Notes under the pieces: model-generated
What the model was told of the DNA's origin: nothing
Databases searched by the model: none
What the model saw: only the letters and a program-made list of their open reading frames with translations
Made by a program: the position numbers and the translations under genes
Shown here: piece after piece, positions 25,609 through 34,025 of the stretch
Numbering within the stretch: the first letter of the stretch is position 1
Layout: each line of letters begins with the position of its first letter
NCBI RefSeq assembly: GCF_900105385.1
Contig: NZ_LT629772.1
Coordinates: 3,534,001 to 3,598,000, forward strand
DNA: 64,000 nt
Source: Microlunatus soli
GTDB lineage: Bacteria > Actinomycetota > Actinomycetes > Propionibacteriales > Propionibacteriaceae
Direction of reading: 5' to 3'

Positions 25609-28074
25609 TCAGCTGCTGAGTGCCGCATCGGCGGCTTCGAGGTGGACGGTGCCGGAGTTGCCGTCCACGGTGACCAGTTGACCGTCGGTCAGTCTGCTGG
25701 TGGCGTCCGGGATGCAGATCACCGCCGGGATGCCGTATTCGCGGGCCACCGTCGGGCCGTGTGCCATCGGCGACCCGGTCTCGGTGATCAATCCGCCGGC
25801 AGTGAGGAACAGCGGCGTCCATCCCGGGTCGGTAGTGGCGGCCACGATGATGTCGCCGGGCTCCAGCCGAGCGGTCGCCGGATCGTGCAGTACCCGTACG
25901 GTGCCGGTCACCCGACCGGCCGCGGCCGGAACTCCGGCCCAGGTCGAGTCGTCGAGAACCAGTTCCTCGTCCGGCTGTGCTTCGGGCATGGTGCCGTCCG
26001 ACAGCAGCAGCCCGGGCACCCGCGGCCGGCGGAGTTCGCGCTGATGGACCGCCCGGCGTTCTGCGGCCAGTTCACGTTGATCGGTGCCGGCGGCGGCCCG
26101 GTCGGCCTCATCCAGGGTCAGGAACATGATGTCCTCGCCCGTGCTGAGTCGCCCGTCGCGGGCCAGCTCGGCACCGGCCGCCAGGAGTCGGCGGCGGATG
26201 TCGGCGAGCGGGTGGATCCAGAGGAACTTCGGTAGTTCCCGCAGCCCGGCCAGCTCGCGGGACCGGCGGAGCAGGAAGCCGGCCGCTGCGGCGCGGATCG
26301 GCCGGCTCCGGACCGCCCGCCCGATCAGCCGGTCGATCGCAACCTCGGCCTCGGCCGCTGCAACCTCGAAGCGTCGGTCCGGCGCCTGATCGGGGTCCTC
26401 GACCCGGAGGTAGCCGGCCAACGCGGCGAAGACCGGGGACGGATCCTCCGACCACCGCGGTACTCCGACATCGATCTCGGCCGCACCACGGACGCCGTAC
26501 CGGTCGAGGAACGCCTCCAGGCCGATGTCGGGCAGTTCGCGGTCGCCGTACATCCTGGCCAGCTCGACCGGCGAGGTGGAGATGAACAGGTCCCGATGGG
26601 GCCGGGCAGCCACCGCGATCCGCCACAGCTCGAGGTCCATCTCGCTGGTGACGTTGTACGGCATCCCGCGTTGGGTGGTGTCGATCTCGCCCGGTTCGGG
26701 GATCGGCCCGAGCAGGGCCGCTGCGATCCGGCTCGAGGCCAGACCGGCATACAGCGGCGGCAACAGCTCCATCATGGCGCCGAGCAGCACATCGTCCTGC
26801 CCGTTCCGGGCCGCCCGCAGGTGGTCGGAGGCAGAAGGATGATCATCACCGCCGCACTCCCGATGATCAGACTCTCGATGATCGATCACCCGTTGCAACG
26901 CAGCGAACGCCGTCCGGCGCGCGGCGGCGGGTCGGGCCAGAGCGCCGATCCCGGCGGCCGCCGACCGTGCCAGCCGTGCGACGATGCCCGTCACCACCCG
27001 CCGATCGGGACCGGCTCCGGGGCGTGCTGCCAGCCGTGGATCATCCAGCAATCTGGTCAGCGCGCGCCCGACACCGGGGCCGTAGGTGTCGGCGATCGCC
27101 GGGATCCGATCGCGCAGTCGCGGATGGTGGAACATGCCGGTGAGGTCGATATACATCCGTCCCCCGATCGAACGCCACAACCCGCCGGCGGTTTCACCGA
27201 GTCCGAAGGCGGTGAACCAGTGATCGGAGGCCGTGGTCAGCACCGACATTCCCATCGGGGTCACCGGCCGCAGCATGCCCTGCATATGGCCGACCTCGAG
27301 GAAGACCCGGAGATCGTCGCCGGCCCGCTCCGGCACCGGGAACAGGGTGGTGATCGGTCGGGCCTGCAGCAGCCACAGCTCGCCGTCGGTGTCGAACGCC
27401 CACTCCAGATCCTGTGGGCCGCCGAGTGCGGCCTCGATCCGGCGAGCGCTACGACGGAGCAAAGCCAGCTGGGCCGTGCTCAGGCAGCCGTGGCCGGTCG
27501 CTGGGACGCCGTCCTTGATCAGAAAATGATCGGAGTCGGTCGAGCCGTCCACGACGGCGGTGCCGAGACCGGCGACGGCGTCGATCACCATCTCGGTCCT
27601 GGTCCCGGTGATCGGATTGGCGGTGAACGTGACACCGGCAGCCGCCGGGTCGATCATCCGCTGCACGACGACTGCCATCTGCGCGTCGTCCTCGACGCCG
27701 GCGCGACCGACGGCGGACCGATAGGCCACCGCACGGCCGGACTCCAGGGATGCCCAACAGCTGTCGATGGCGTTGATCAACTCGTCCGGGCCGGACACGT
27801 TCACGAGCGTGTCCAGCTGGCCGGCGAAGCTGGCGTCGGCGCCGTCCTCGACGGTCGCGCTGGATCGGACGGCGACCGGTCCGGAACCCATCGCCCGGTA
27901 CGCGGCGAGGACCTCGTCGCGGGGGATCGCGTGTCGGCGAAACGCGTGTGTCGTCAGGCAGAAGCCGTCCGGTACCTGTTCCCCGGCGGCGATCAGACGG
28001 CCGAGTCCGGCGGCCTTGCCGCCGACCAGGTGGGACAGGTCGGGGGTGATTCCCGACAGCGGGATGGTGAGCAC
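25609..28074 (-). CDS. PEP/pyruvate-binding and PEP-utilising phosphotransferase, rifampicin phosphotransferase-like
   Basis: Two-domain enzyme of the PEP synthase/rifampin phosphotransferase (RPH) superfamily, 821 residues. The N-terminal ATP-grasp-like domain (about 10-290) has GGKAAGLGRL, VRSSATVEDGADASFAGQ and LEWAFD, and the C-terminal swivelling domain has the phosphohistidine H772 in GSPMAHGPTVARE followed by GIPAVI. A large middle region (about 300-700) binds the acceptor. RPH enzymes move the ATP beta-phosphate to rifampicin; related enzymes use other acceptors, so the substrate here is open. GTG start with GAGGAGG five bases upstream. A perfect 8-bp-arm palindrome (28091-28109) overlies the promoter and points to a dedicated repressor. 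I see no rifamycin-associated element of the known GGGGCTTGCGGCAAGCCCC type. Confidence 0.87.
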   Translation of the reverse strand: MLTIPLSGITPDLSHLVGGKAAGLGRLIAAGEQVPDGFCLTTHAFRRHAIPRDEVLAAYRAMGSGPVAVRSSATVEDGADASFAGQLDTLVNVSGPDELINAIDSCWASLESGRAVAYRSAVGRAGVEDDAQMAVVVQRMIDPAAAGVTFTANPITGTRTEMVIDAVAGLGTAVVDGSTDSDHFLIKDGVPATGHGCLSTAQLALLRRSARRIEAALGGPQDLEWAFDTDGELWLLQARPITTLFPVPERAGDDLRVFLEVGHMQGMLRPVTPMGMSVLTTASDHWFTAFGLGETAGGLWRSIGGRMYIDLTGMFHHPRLRDRIPAIADTYGPGVGRALTRLLDDPRLAARPGAGPDRRVVTGIVARLARSAAAGIGALARPAAARRTAFAALQRVIDHRESDHRECGGDDHPSASDHLRAARNGQDDVLLGAMMELLPPLYAGLASSRIAAALLGPIPEPGEIDTTQRGMPYNVTSEMDLELWRIAVAARPHRDLFISTSPVELARMYGDRELPDIGLEAFLDRYGVRGAAEIDVGVPRWSEDPSPVFAALAGYLRVEDPDQAPDRRFEVAAAEAEVAIDRLIGRAVRSRPIRAAAAGFLLRRSRELAGLRELPKFLWIHPLADIRRRLLAAGAELARDGRLSTGEDIMFLTLDEADRAAAGTDQRELAAERRAVHQRELRRPRVPGLLLSDGTMPEAQPDEELVLDDSTWAGVPAAAGRVTGTVRVLHDPATARLEPGDIIVAATTDPGWTPLFLTAGGLITETGSPMAHGPTVAREYGIPAVICIPDATSRLTDGQLVTVDGNSGTVHLEAADAALSS

Positions 28075-28090
28075 AACAGCCTCCTCAGAG

Positions 28091-28109
28091 CATGCGACTC
28101 TCGCATGCG
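28091..28109. promoter_or_regulatory. Operator palindrome upstream of the PEP-utilising gene
   Basis: GCATGCGA and TCGCATGC form perfect 8-bp arms around CTC, 17 bases upstream of the start codon and just before the ribosome site. The size and position suit a TetR- or GntR-type repressor. No such regulator gene is directly adjacent apart from the GntR gene at 29497. Confidence 0.6.
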
Positions 28110-28187
28110 CCGACCAGGCTTCCCGGCTCTCCGCGGCCCACTGTACTCCCGCAGGGTTCCGAGCCGGCCGGCGATCCGGGGGCCTGA

Positions 28188-29276
28188 TCAGTCGGTCTGG
28201 GTGACCTTCTTCAACCCGCGCGGTGCATCGGGGTTGAGTCCGAGTTTGCGGGCCAGCCGTTCGACGATCAGCTGCGGCGGAATGATCAAGGTCAACGGGG
28301 CGAGGTATTCGCTGGCGTCGGGTCCCGGGACGGCGAGATCGCAGGCCGCACGGAAATCCTCATCGCCACCGACACCGAGCACCAGGCTGTGCTTCTCCCG
28401 TACGGTGCCGGCCAGTTCGGTGAGCCCGGCGACGGTCGGCCCCTCCGGACCGGCGACCAGGACGGTCAGCAGTTCATGATCGACGATCGCGATCGGGCCG
28501 TGCTTGAGGTCGGCGTAGGACAGGCCGCGGACCGGGCGCAGGCAGGTCTCCTCCAGTTTGAGCGCGGTCTCCAGCGTCGTACCGAAGGCGATGCCGCGTC
28601 CGCTGGTGAGTACCTCGTCGACCTCGGCCAACGCACCGGCCATCGCGTCCAGGGTCTCGGCCGGCGTCTCCAACATGGCGCGAGCCTGGTCGCCGACCCG
28701 GGCGAACTCGTCGTCCAGGGTGCCCTTCTTTCCGGCCTGGGCGGCCAGCGCGTCCACCGCGACGGCGAGTGCCGCCACCTGCGTGGTGTAGCTCTTGGTC
28801 GCCGGCACCGCCCGTTCGCTACCCGCCTGGGTGATCAGCGACAGGTCAGCGGCCGCAGCGAGCGGGGAATCCTCCACGTTGGTGATGGCCACCGTGGCGG
28901 CGCCGCCACGCTTGGTCCAGGCCATGGTGTCGACGATCTCGGCGGTCGAACCCGACTGGCTGACGCAGATCGCCAGCGTGTCGGACAGGTCCACCCGGGC
29001 GTCGTACAGCGTTGCCACCGACGGGGCAGCCAACGACGCAGGGATCCCGGCATGCAGCTCAGCCAGGTAGCGGCCGTAGATCGCCGCGTTGTCGCTGGAT
29101 CCGCGGGCCACCAGCAGCAGCCGTTTGCGGCCCGCCGCCAGTTGGCCGATCTTCGAGCGCAGCGGCAGCAATGCCTCCAATGTTGCTTCCAGGGCGACGG
29201 GCTGCTCGGCAACCTCGGCGGCCATCATCGTCGGTGTTCCGTTCATCGACGCCTCAGCATCGGTGTTGTCGGCCAC
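28188..29276 (-). CDS. SIS domain sugar isomerase, GlmS-isomerase-like
   Basis: Two tandem SIS domains without the N-terminal glutaminase of GlmS (362 residues). Such proteins act as amino-sugar-6-phosphate deaminases/isomerases or related sugar-phosphate isomerases. Visible signatures: LLLVARGSSDNAA and CVSQSGSTAEIVDT in the first SIS domain (about 48-60 and 105-118), and GRGIAFGTTLETALKLEE plus DLKHGP in the second (about 227-262). Cytoplasmic. It is divergent from a GntR/UTRA regulator that probably controls it, and the shared region contains a dyad at 29288-29301. Amino-sugar catabolism is the likely role, by analogy with NagR/DasR-type systems. Confidence 0.87.
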   Translation of the reverse strand: MADNTDAEASMNGTPTMMAAEVAEQPVALEATLEALLPLRSKIGQLAAGRKRLLLVARGSSDNAAIYGRYLAELHAGIPASLAAPSVATLYDARVDLSDTLAICVSQSGSTAEIVDTMAWTKRGGAATVAITNVEDSPLAAAADLSLITQAGSERAVPATKSYTTQVAALAVAVDALAAQAGKKGTLDDEFARVGDQARAMLETPAETLDAMAGALAEVDEVLTSGRGIAFGTTLETALKLEETCLRPVRGLSYADLKHGPIAIVDHELLTVLVAGPEGPTVAGLTELAGTVREKHSLVLGVGGDEDFRAACDLAVPGPDASEYLAPLTLIIPPQLIVERLARKLGLNPDAPRGLKKVTQTD

Positions 29277-29287
29277 GTATCCCTCCG

Positions 29288-29301
29288 CAATACTGGTATT
29301 G
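29288..29301. promoter_or_regulatory. Dyad upstream of the SIS gene, likely GntR operator
   Basis: CAATAC and GTATTG flank TG to give a 14-bp dyad 12 bases before the SIS start codon. The adjacent GGCTGGTCT resembles half of the DasR/NagR-type TGGTCTAGACCA site. The divergent GntR/UTRA regulator is the natural candidate to bind here. Confidence 0.5.
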
Positions 29302-29442
29302 GCTGGTCTGCCGCCCTTATCGTAGTGGTCACACGATCATCCGCCGACAGGGCCCGGCCGCTGGCGACCGTGCGTCCGATCCACGACGGATCGACACACG
29401 AGCGGGTGATCGACGGGATGCGGGATCGACCGACAGATCACA

Positions 29443-29490
29443 CGGCAGGGCAATCGGCAGGGAAATCGGCAGGGAATCGGACAGGGCAGG
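29443..29490. repeat. Tandem 12-bp repeats in the GntR leader
   Basis: CGGCAGGGCAAT, CGGCAGGGAAAT, CGGCAGGGAAT and CGGACAGGGCAGG follow one another directly upstream of the GntR start at 29497. Each unit contains AGGG, so the array offers several ribosome-binding registers; only the last has a suitable distance. Confidence 0.6.
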
Positions 29491-29496
29491 AGTGGA

Positions 29497-30282
29497 GTGC
29501 CGGACGACGTTCAGGTGAGCGGGCTGGGTGGATTCGTCGAGCGTTATCGCATCGACCGCCCGGTCGGTGCGGCGACGACCAAACGCGCCCAGGTCCGCGG
29601 GATCCTGGAGCAGCTGATCGACGCCGAGTTGCATCCCGGTGACGCCATCCCGTCCGAACGCGCCCTGGTCACCCGACTCGGCGTCAGTCGGGTCACGATC
29701 CGACAGGCGATCGCCGACCTGGTCGAAGCCGGTGCCCTGGAAAGGGTGCACGGCAAGGGCACCTACGTGACCGGACCGCAGGTCGACTCCCGGCTGCATC
29801 TGACCTCGTTCTCCCGCGAGATGCGTGATCGCGGCCTGTCACCGGCGACCGTCGTGTTGTCGGCTGCGGAGGAACTGGCCTCCGACGATGTCGCCTATGC
29901 GTTGCGGATCCGACCCAATCGTCCGGTGGTCCGGGTCGAGCGGTTGCGCACCGCCGACGGCACCCCGATGGCCTACGAGGTCGGCTACTACCCGTCGGCA
30001 CTGTTCCCCGGCCTGCTGAACCGCGAACTCGGTTCGCTCTATGACGTCTTCGCCAGTGAGTACGGCGTCGTCGTCACCAGTGGAGAACAGACGGTCCGGG
30101 CCGAATCGGCCGATGCCAACCAGGCTCGGATCCTGGGCATCGCCAAGCGTGCACCGCTGTTGGTCCAGGAACGGGTCACCTACGCCGGCGAACGGGTGAT
30201 CGAGATGGCCAGTTCGGCCTACCGAGCCGACCGCTACCGGATCCACATGGCCATCACGCCCCGCGGCGCACGAGAGAACTGA
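29497..30282 (+). CDS. GntR family regulator with UTRA domain
   Basis: HutC/NagR-type regulator: winged helix at about residues 28-95 (recognition region SRVTIRQAIADLVEAG, then GKGTYVTGP) and a UTRA ligand-binding domain at about 105-255. UTRA domains sense amino-sugar phosphates, histidine-pathway intermediates and similar small molecules. Start GTG 29497 with GGCAGGAG upstream. It diverges from the SIS isomerase gene, its probable target. Its stop codon overlaps the start of the PaiB-like gene (TGATG), so those two are cotranscribed and coupled. Confidence 0.88.
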   Translation: MPDDVQVSGLGGFVERYRIDRPVGAATTKRAQVRGILEQLIDAELHPGDAIPSERALVTRLGVSRVTIRQAIADLVEAGALERVHGKGTYVTGPQVDSRLHLTSFSREMRDRGLSPATVVLSAAEELASDDVAYALRIRPNRPVVRVERLRTADGTPMAYEVGYYPSALFPGLLNRELGSLYDVFASEYGVVVTSGEQTVRAESADANQARILGIAKRAPLLVQERVTYAGERVIEMASSAYRADRYRIHMAITPRGAREN

Positions 30283-30935
30283 TGTACGTCCCACGCCATT
30301 TCGGCGCCACCGATGATCAACTCGGCGGCCTGTTGTCGGCACCGATCGCCGGTGACCTGATCACCCCGACCGCCGACGGCCTGCAGGCGACCCTGCTGCC
30401 CTGGCTGCACCTGCCCGGAACCGAACCGGCCGACGGGACGGGTGGCGGATTCGGTGTCCTGCAAGGGCATCTGGCACGCAACAACCCGCACTGGCAGCTG
30501 GAGCCGGCCGGTGAATCCCTGGTGATCTTGAAGGGACCGGACGCCTACATCTCGCCGCGTTGGTATGCCAGCAAGGCCGAGCACGGCCGCGTCGTCCCGA
30601 CCTGGAACTACCTGACCGCGCACGTGTACGGCAACCTCGTCGTGCACGACGAGGTGTCCTGGCTCGATGATCTTGTGCACAGGCTCAGTGACGTCCACGA
30701 AGCCGGCCACGACGACGCCGGCGAGCCGTGGCGGGTCGACGACGCCCCGGAGAAGTTCGTCAACGGACAGCTGCGGGCGATCGTCGGTGTGGAGTTGATC
30801 ATCACCCGGATCGAGGCCAAGGCCAAGCTCAGCCAGAACCGGCCGGCCGCCGATGCCGACGGCGTGATCACCGGGCTGACCGAACGCGGCGATCTGGACA
30901 GCGCCGGCGCCGTACGGGATGCCCGCGGGCACTGA
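30282..30935 (+). CDS. PaiB-like FMN-binding protein
   Basis: Member of the PaiB/FMN-binding split-barrel family, 217 residues. PaiB of Bacillus subtilis was described as a negative regulator of sporulation and protease genes, while the fold is that of flavin reductases, so a redox or flavin role is equally possible. Family markers: MYVPRHF at the N-terminus, LPWLHLP, GVLQGHLARNNPHW (about 58-71), YISPRWYASKAEHGRVVPTWNY (split here over residues 88-109) and KLSQNRP near the C-terminus. Coupled to the GntR gene by a one-base stop/start overlap. Confidence 0.88.
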   Translation: MYVPRHFGATDDQLGGLLSAPIAGDLITPTADGLQATLLPWLHLPGTEPADGTGGGFGVLQGHLARNNPHWQLEPAGESLVILKGPDAYISPRWYASKAEHGRVVPTWNYLTAHVYGNLVVHDEVSWLDDLVHRLSDVHEAGHDDAGEPWRVDDAPEKFVNGQLRAIVGVELIITRIEAKAKLSQNRPAADADGVITGLTERGDLDSAGAVRDARGH

Positions 30936-30989
30936 CCGGAACGGTCCGGGTGGAACCGGACCGCCCGCGTCGTGCAGTGGCCTGCGCCG

Positions 30990-31910
30990 TCAGGCGCCCG
31001 AGTCGTCGCGCAGGTGCAGGGTGCCACCGTTGCGGCGGAACGAACGTGGCGGTTGACCGTACTGTCGGCCGAAGGCGGTGATGAACGGGCGCGGCTGCGG
31101 ATAGCCGCACCGGCGGGCGATCTCGGTCACGCTCTGGTCGCCGTTCAGCAGCAGATCTGCCGCATGCTCCAACCGGAACCGACGCAGCGCTCCCATCAAC
31201 GTGTCACCGGTCTGAGCGGAGTAGAGCCGCTCGGCGTGCCGCTGCGACAGATGCACCTCGGCTGCCACGTCGCGGACCGAGATCGGCAGCGCAAGGTTGT
31301 CCAGCAGATAGCGTTCCATCACCGAGACCAGCACCGACGGCCGATCCTCCGCCGGGGATTCGATCGCAAGATCATCTTCGTCGGCGAACGACCGGGCGGT
31401 CTCGACCACCAACCGGGCGCCGAGGGACTGCAGGGTCGCCTGCTGGCCGGAACGCGGTCGGTCCAGTTCCGCGGTGAGGTCGGTGAGCACGGCGGGCAGC
31501 CGACCCAGTTGGTCGGAGACATACGGGCGATCGGTCCGGGTCAGACCGCTCCACCAGCCGGGCCGGGCCGGTGTCGCACCACGACCGGGGACCAGAGTAA
31601 AACCCCAGAAGGCGATCCCCAGCGGTGCCGTCGGGTCGGCGATGATCTGATGCAGGTCGCCCGGCCGGGCGACGAAGACCGTACCGGCATCGATCGACCA
31701 GTGTTGATCACCGACGTCGAAGGTGCCTGCTCCGGCATAGGCCAGACACACCTCGTAGAACGAATGGGTGTGCCAGTAGTTGCGCCAGACATTCGGTCGG
31801 TAGAAGCCCCAACTGACGAAGTCGACCCCGAAGCCGTCGACGGTGCAACGGTCGAGCCGCCCGGCCAGTTCAACCAGCCGGGCGGCGTCGGCGACCGCTT
31901 CGGATCCCAC
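30990..31910 (-). CDS. AraC family transcriptional regulator
   Basis: Sugar-sensing AraC/XylS regulator, 306 residues. N-terminal cupin-like domain (about 25-115; HTHSFYEVCLAYAGAG and VARPGDLHQI supply the barrel) and two C-terminal helix-turn-helix units (about 205-300; AAEVHLSQRHAERLYSAQTG and EIARRCGYPQPRPFITAFGR). It lies 47 bases downstream of the phyH gene on the same strand, so the regulator and the dioxygenase form a small operon, and the regulator probably controls it together with unlinked genes. Ligand unknown. Confidence 0.88.
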   Translation of the reverse strand: MGSEAVADAARLVELAGRLDRCTVDGFGVDFVSWGFYRPNVWRNYWHTHSFYEVCLAYAGAGTFDVGDQHWSIDAGTVFVARPGDLHQIIADPTAPLGIAFWGFTLVPGRGATPARPGWWSGLTRTDRPYVSDQLGRLPAVLTDLTAELDRPRSGQQATLQSLGARLVVETARSFADEDDLAIESPAEDRPSVLVSVMERYLLDNLALPISVRDVAAEVHLSQRHAERLYSAQTGDTLMGALRRFRLEHAADLLLNGDQSVTEIARRCGYPQPRPFITAFGRQYGQPPRSFRRNGGTLHLRDDSGA

Positions 31911-31957
31911 CGTCGATCAGCGGTGGGAGATCGGTGACACGATGTCGGTGGACCGGA

Positions 31958-32773
31958 CTATCGGGCGGCCTGGCGGCCGGTCGGATCGATCCCGGTCAAC
32001 ATCATGCCTTGTCCCAAGGAATGGTTGTGGGCATCGGTGAGCGGCGGATCGGCCGGGTCGCGGAACTGCACCAGCCAGGTGGTCCGGGCCTCGTCGCTGA
32101 CGTTCACACCGGAGCCGTGCACGGTCAGGCAGCTGAAGAACAACACGTCCCCGGCCTTGGCCGGCTGCGGGATCGCGTCGTCGAAGGGCACATCGGGCAG
32201 GTGGAAGCTGCCCGTCGGGTCGTGTTCCCGCGGACCGTCGGCGTGACTGCCGGGGATGACCCGTACGCAGCCCTTCTCCTCCGGTGCGTCGTCGAAGTGG
32301 AAGATCGCCGCCGCGACCCGGTTGTGGGTGTGCGGGAAGAACGGATGATCTTGGTGCAACGGGAACGGCGAACCGTTCTCCGGCGGCTTGACGAAGAGCT
32401 TGGTGTGGTGCAGTTGCACATTCGGCGTGCCGAGCACCGCGGCGGCGACCTTGGTGAAGCGCGGGTCGGTCAGCAGCCGGCTGTAGGCGGCGTCGTAGAA
32501 CTGTGCGTCATGCAGGTGTTTCAGGCTGGTCGCCTGCCCCATCGACACCTCCGAGGCCGAGGCCCAGGTCGGGTCGTCGGGCCGGTTCAACCGGGCCAGC
32601 AGATCGTGGCTGGTCTGTCGATAGGAGGCGGCCTCCTCGGCGGTCAGCAGCCCCGGGATCAGCACGAACCCGTTACGTCGGTAGTCGTCGGCGAGCTGAT
32701 CAAGTCGGGCCTGGTCGGCCGGTTCGGCTGCCGTGCTGGTCGGCTCGTCAGCGGTGCGGGTGGTCATCGTCAC
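31958..32773 (-). CDS. Phytanoyl-CoA dioxygenase (PhyH) family protein
   Basis: Iron(II)/2-oxoglutarate-dependent oxygenase, 271 residues, double-stranded beta-helix. The metal triad is visible as H140 and D142 (PLHQDHPF) and H219 (TVHGSG), with R230 placed to hold 2-oxoglutarate. A hydroxylation of a small molecule is expected; bacterial PhyH proteins act on many natural products and sugars' derivatives, and acyl-CoA is only one possibility. Pairing with an AraC regulator is common for bacterial PhyH genes. A 12-bp perfect palindrome at 32800-32811 lies 27 bases upstream of the start. Confidence 0.88.
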   Translation of the reverse strand: MTMTTRTADEPTSTAAEPADQARLDQLADDYRRNGFVLIPGLLTAEEAASYRQTSHDLLARLNRPDDPTWASASEVSMGQATSLKHLHDAQFYDAAYSRLLTDPRFTKVAAAVLGTPNVQLHHTKLFVKPPENGSPFPLHQDHPFFPHTHNRVAAAIFHFDDAPEEKGCVRVIPGSHADGPREHDPTGSFHLPDVPFDDAIPQPAKAGDVLFFSCLTVHGSGVNVSDEARTTWLVQFRDPADPPLTDAHNHSLGQGMMLTGIDPTGRQAAR

Positions 32774-32799
32774 GGTCCTTCGTCGGAGTGAATATGCGG

Positions 32800-32811
32800 T
32801 CTGACGTCAGA
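32800..32811. promoter_or_regulatory. Palindrome between phyH-type and methyltransferase genes
   Basis: TCTGACGTCAGA is a perfect 12-bp palindrome in the 183-base region shared by the divergent phyH-araC pair and the methyltransferase gene. Further TGACG and CCGTCAGG units follow within 30 bases. Likely operator; the binder is not known. Confidence 0.5.
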
Positions 32812-32956
32812 TGACGACAGTACTGTTGCTGAGCCGTCAGGGCATCCGTCAGGCAGACGAGGATGTTCGCCAAACGGACATCTTCGGATGGTCGGACCTC
32901 GCCTCGTCACGGCGTAACTTTGGGCCGACAACAAAACTCAGAGTGAAGAGCTGCCG

Positions 32957-34006
32957 ATGCCCAACGATCAAGATCAGAACAATCAGAGCGAGCGGATCCA
33001 CCAGGACAACGAGTACGACCAGAGCATCGACGGGTTGCAGGCCGCGTTGACGGCCCGGGCCACGGTGCGCGGCTGGGCCGAAGGGCAGCAGATCCTCGAG
33101 CTCGTCCGGGCGTCGCACCGGGCCGGATGGCTGGATCTGCTGCATCGCGAGACCACCGCCGCAGAGATGGCAGCGGCGGTAACTGCGCCGGCCGCTCGCG
33201 TCGAGGCGGTTCTGCGGACGCTCACCGCGGCCGGTGTCGTGGAGGGATCCGACCCGTATCGGCTCGCCGCCGGCTTCGACGCGCTGGTCGCCGGTGCATC
33301 GGGTGTCGAGCTGACCGCAGTGCTGGGCGCGGTGGACCTGGAACGGGATCGGGCCGGGCGGGCGGTCTGCACCGACAGCATCGAACCCGACGGTGAACAA
33401 GCTCTCGCACTGGCGCGCGACTGGGGCGTGCGCGCGACTGCCGGGTCGCGTCAGCTGTACGACCTCGTCTACCAGGCAGTGCCTGCTTATCGCGAGCGGC
33501 TGGCCGCCGGCGGACCGCTGATCGACGCGGGCAGCGGAGTCGGTGGTGCGCTGCTGACCACGCTGACCATGTTCGACACCCTGCGCGCCGTCGGTGTCGA
33601 GTTCGTGCCCGAGGTCGCCGCCGAGCTCCGATCCCGGGCCGAGGCGGCAGGTGTCGGTGACCGGGTCGAGATCCGGGCCGTCGACGCCCGCAGCCTGAGC
33701 GACGTGGAGACCTTTGCGGTCGCCTTCTGGGCCCACGAGTTCTTCGCCGCCGAGGCGCGAGCCGAGACGCTCGCGGCGCTCTTTCGTGCGCTGCAGCCGG
33801 GTGGGCTGATCCTGATGCAGGAGCTCTTCCCGCCCGAGCAGCAGACGACGAGGGCCGCGCTCGATCGGCTGTTCTTCGAGCAGCAGCGTTCGGTCTTCTG
33901 CCGGTCCGCCAAAGAGTTGGCCGAGGAGGCCCAGGCGGCCGGGTTCGGCCGTCCCGAGATCATCGTCAGCCCGGTGGGCCGGCTGGTGACCCTGCAGCGC
34001 CCGTGA
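32957..34006 (+). CDS. SAM-dependent methyltransferase with N-terminal winged helix
   Basis: Class I methyltransferase, 349 residues, laid out like small-molecule O-methyltransferases: N-terminal helical/winged-helix dimerisation domain (about 25-105; ATVRGWAEGQQILELVRASH) and C-terminal Rossmann domain (about 160-345). The SAM site is LIDAGSGVGGALL (about 190-202), with the acidic residue E-F-V at the end of the next strand. The first 25 residues are unusually rich in N, D, Q and E. Substrate unknown. It stands alone between divergent and convergent neighbours and converges on the MBL gene with 19 bases between stops. Confidence 0.82.
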   Translation: MPNDQDQNNQSERIHQDNEYDQSIDGLQAALTARATVRGWAEGQQILELVRASHRAGWLDLLHRETTAAEMAAAVTAPAARVEAVLRTLTAAGVVEGSDPYRLAAGFDALVAGASGVELTAVLGAVDLERDRAGRAVCTDSIEPDGEQALALARDWGVRATAGSRQLYDLVYQAVPAYRERLAAGGPLIDAGSGVGGALLTTLTMFDTLRAVGVEFVPEVAAELRSRAEAAGVGDRVEIRAVDARSLSDVETFAVAFWAHEFFAAEARAETLAALFRALQPGGLILMQELFPPEQQTTRAALDRLFFEQQRSVFCRSAKELAEEAQAAGFGRPEIIVSPVGRLVTLQRP

Positions 34007-34025
34007 AGCCGCCGCGCCCGTCGCG

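Noticed and set aside
28075-28187. Rifamycin-associated element upstream of the PEP-utilising gene
   Set aside because: The palindrome there is GCATGCGA-CTC-TCGCATGC, not the known rifamycin-associated sequence.
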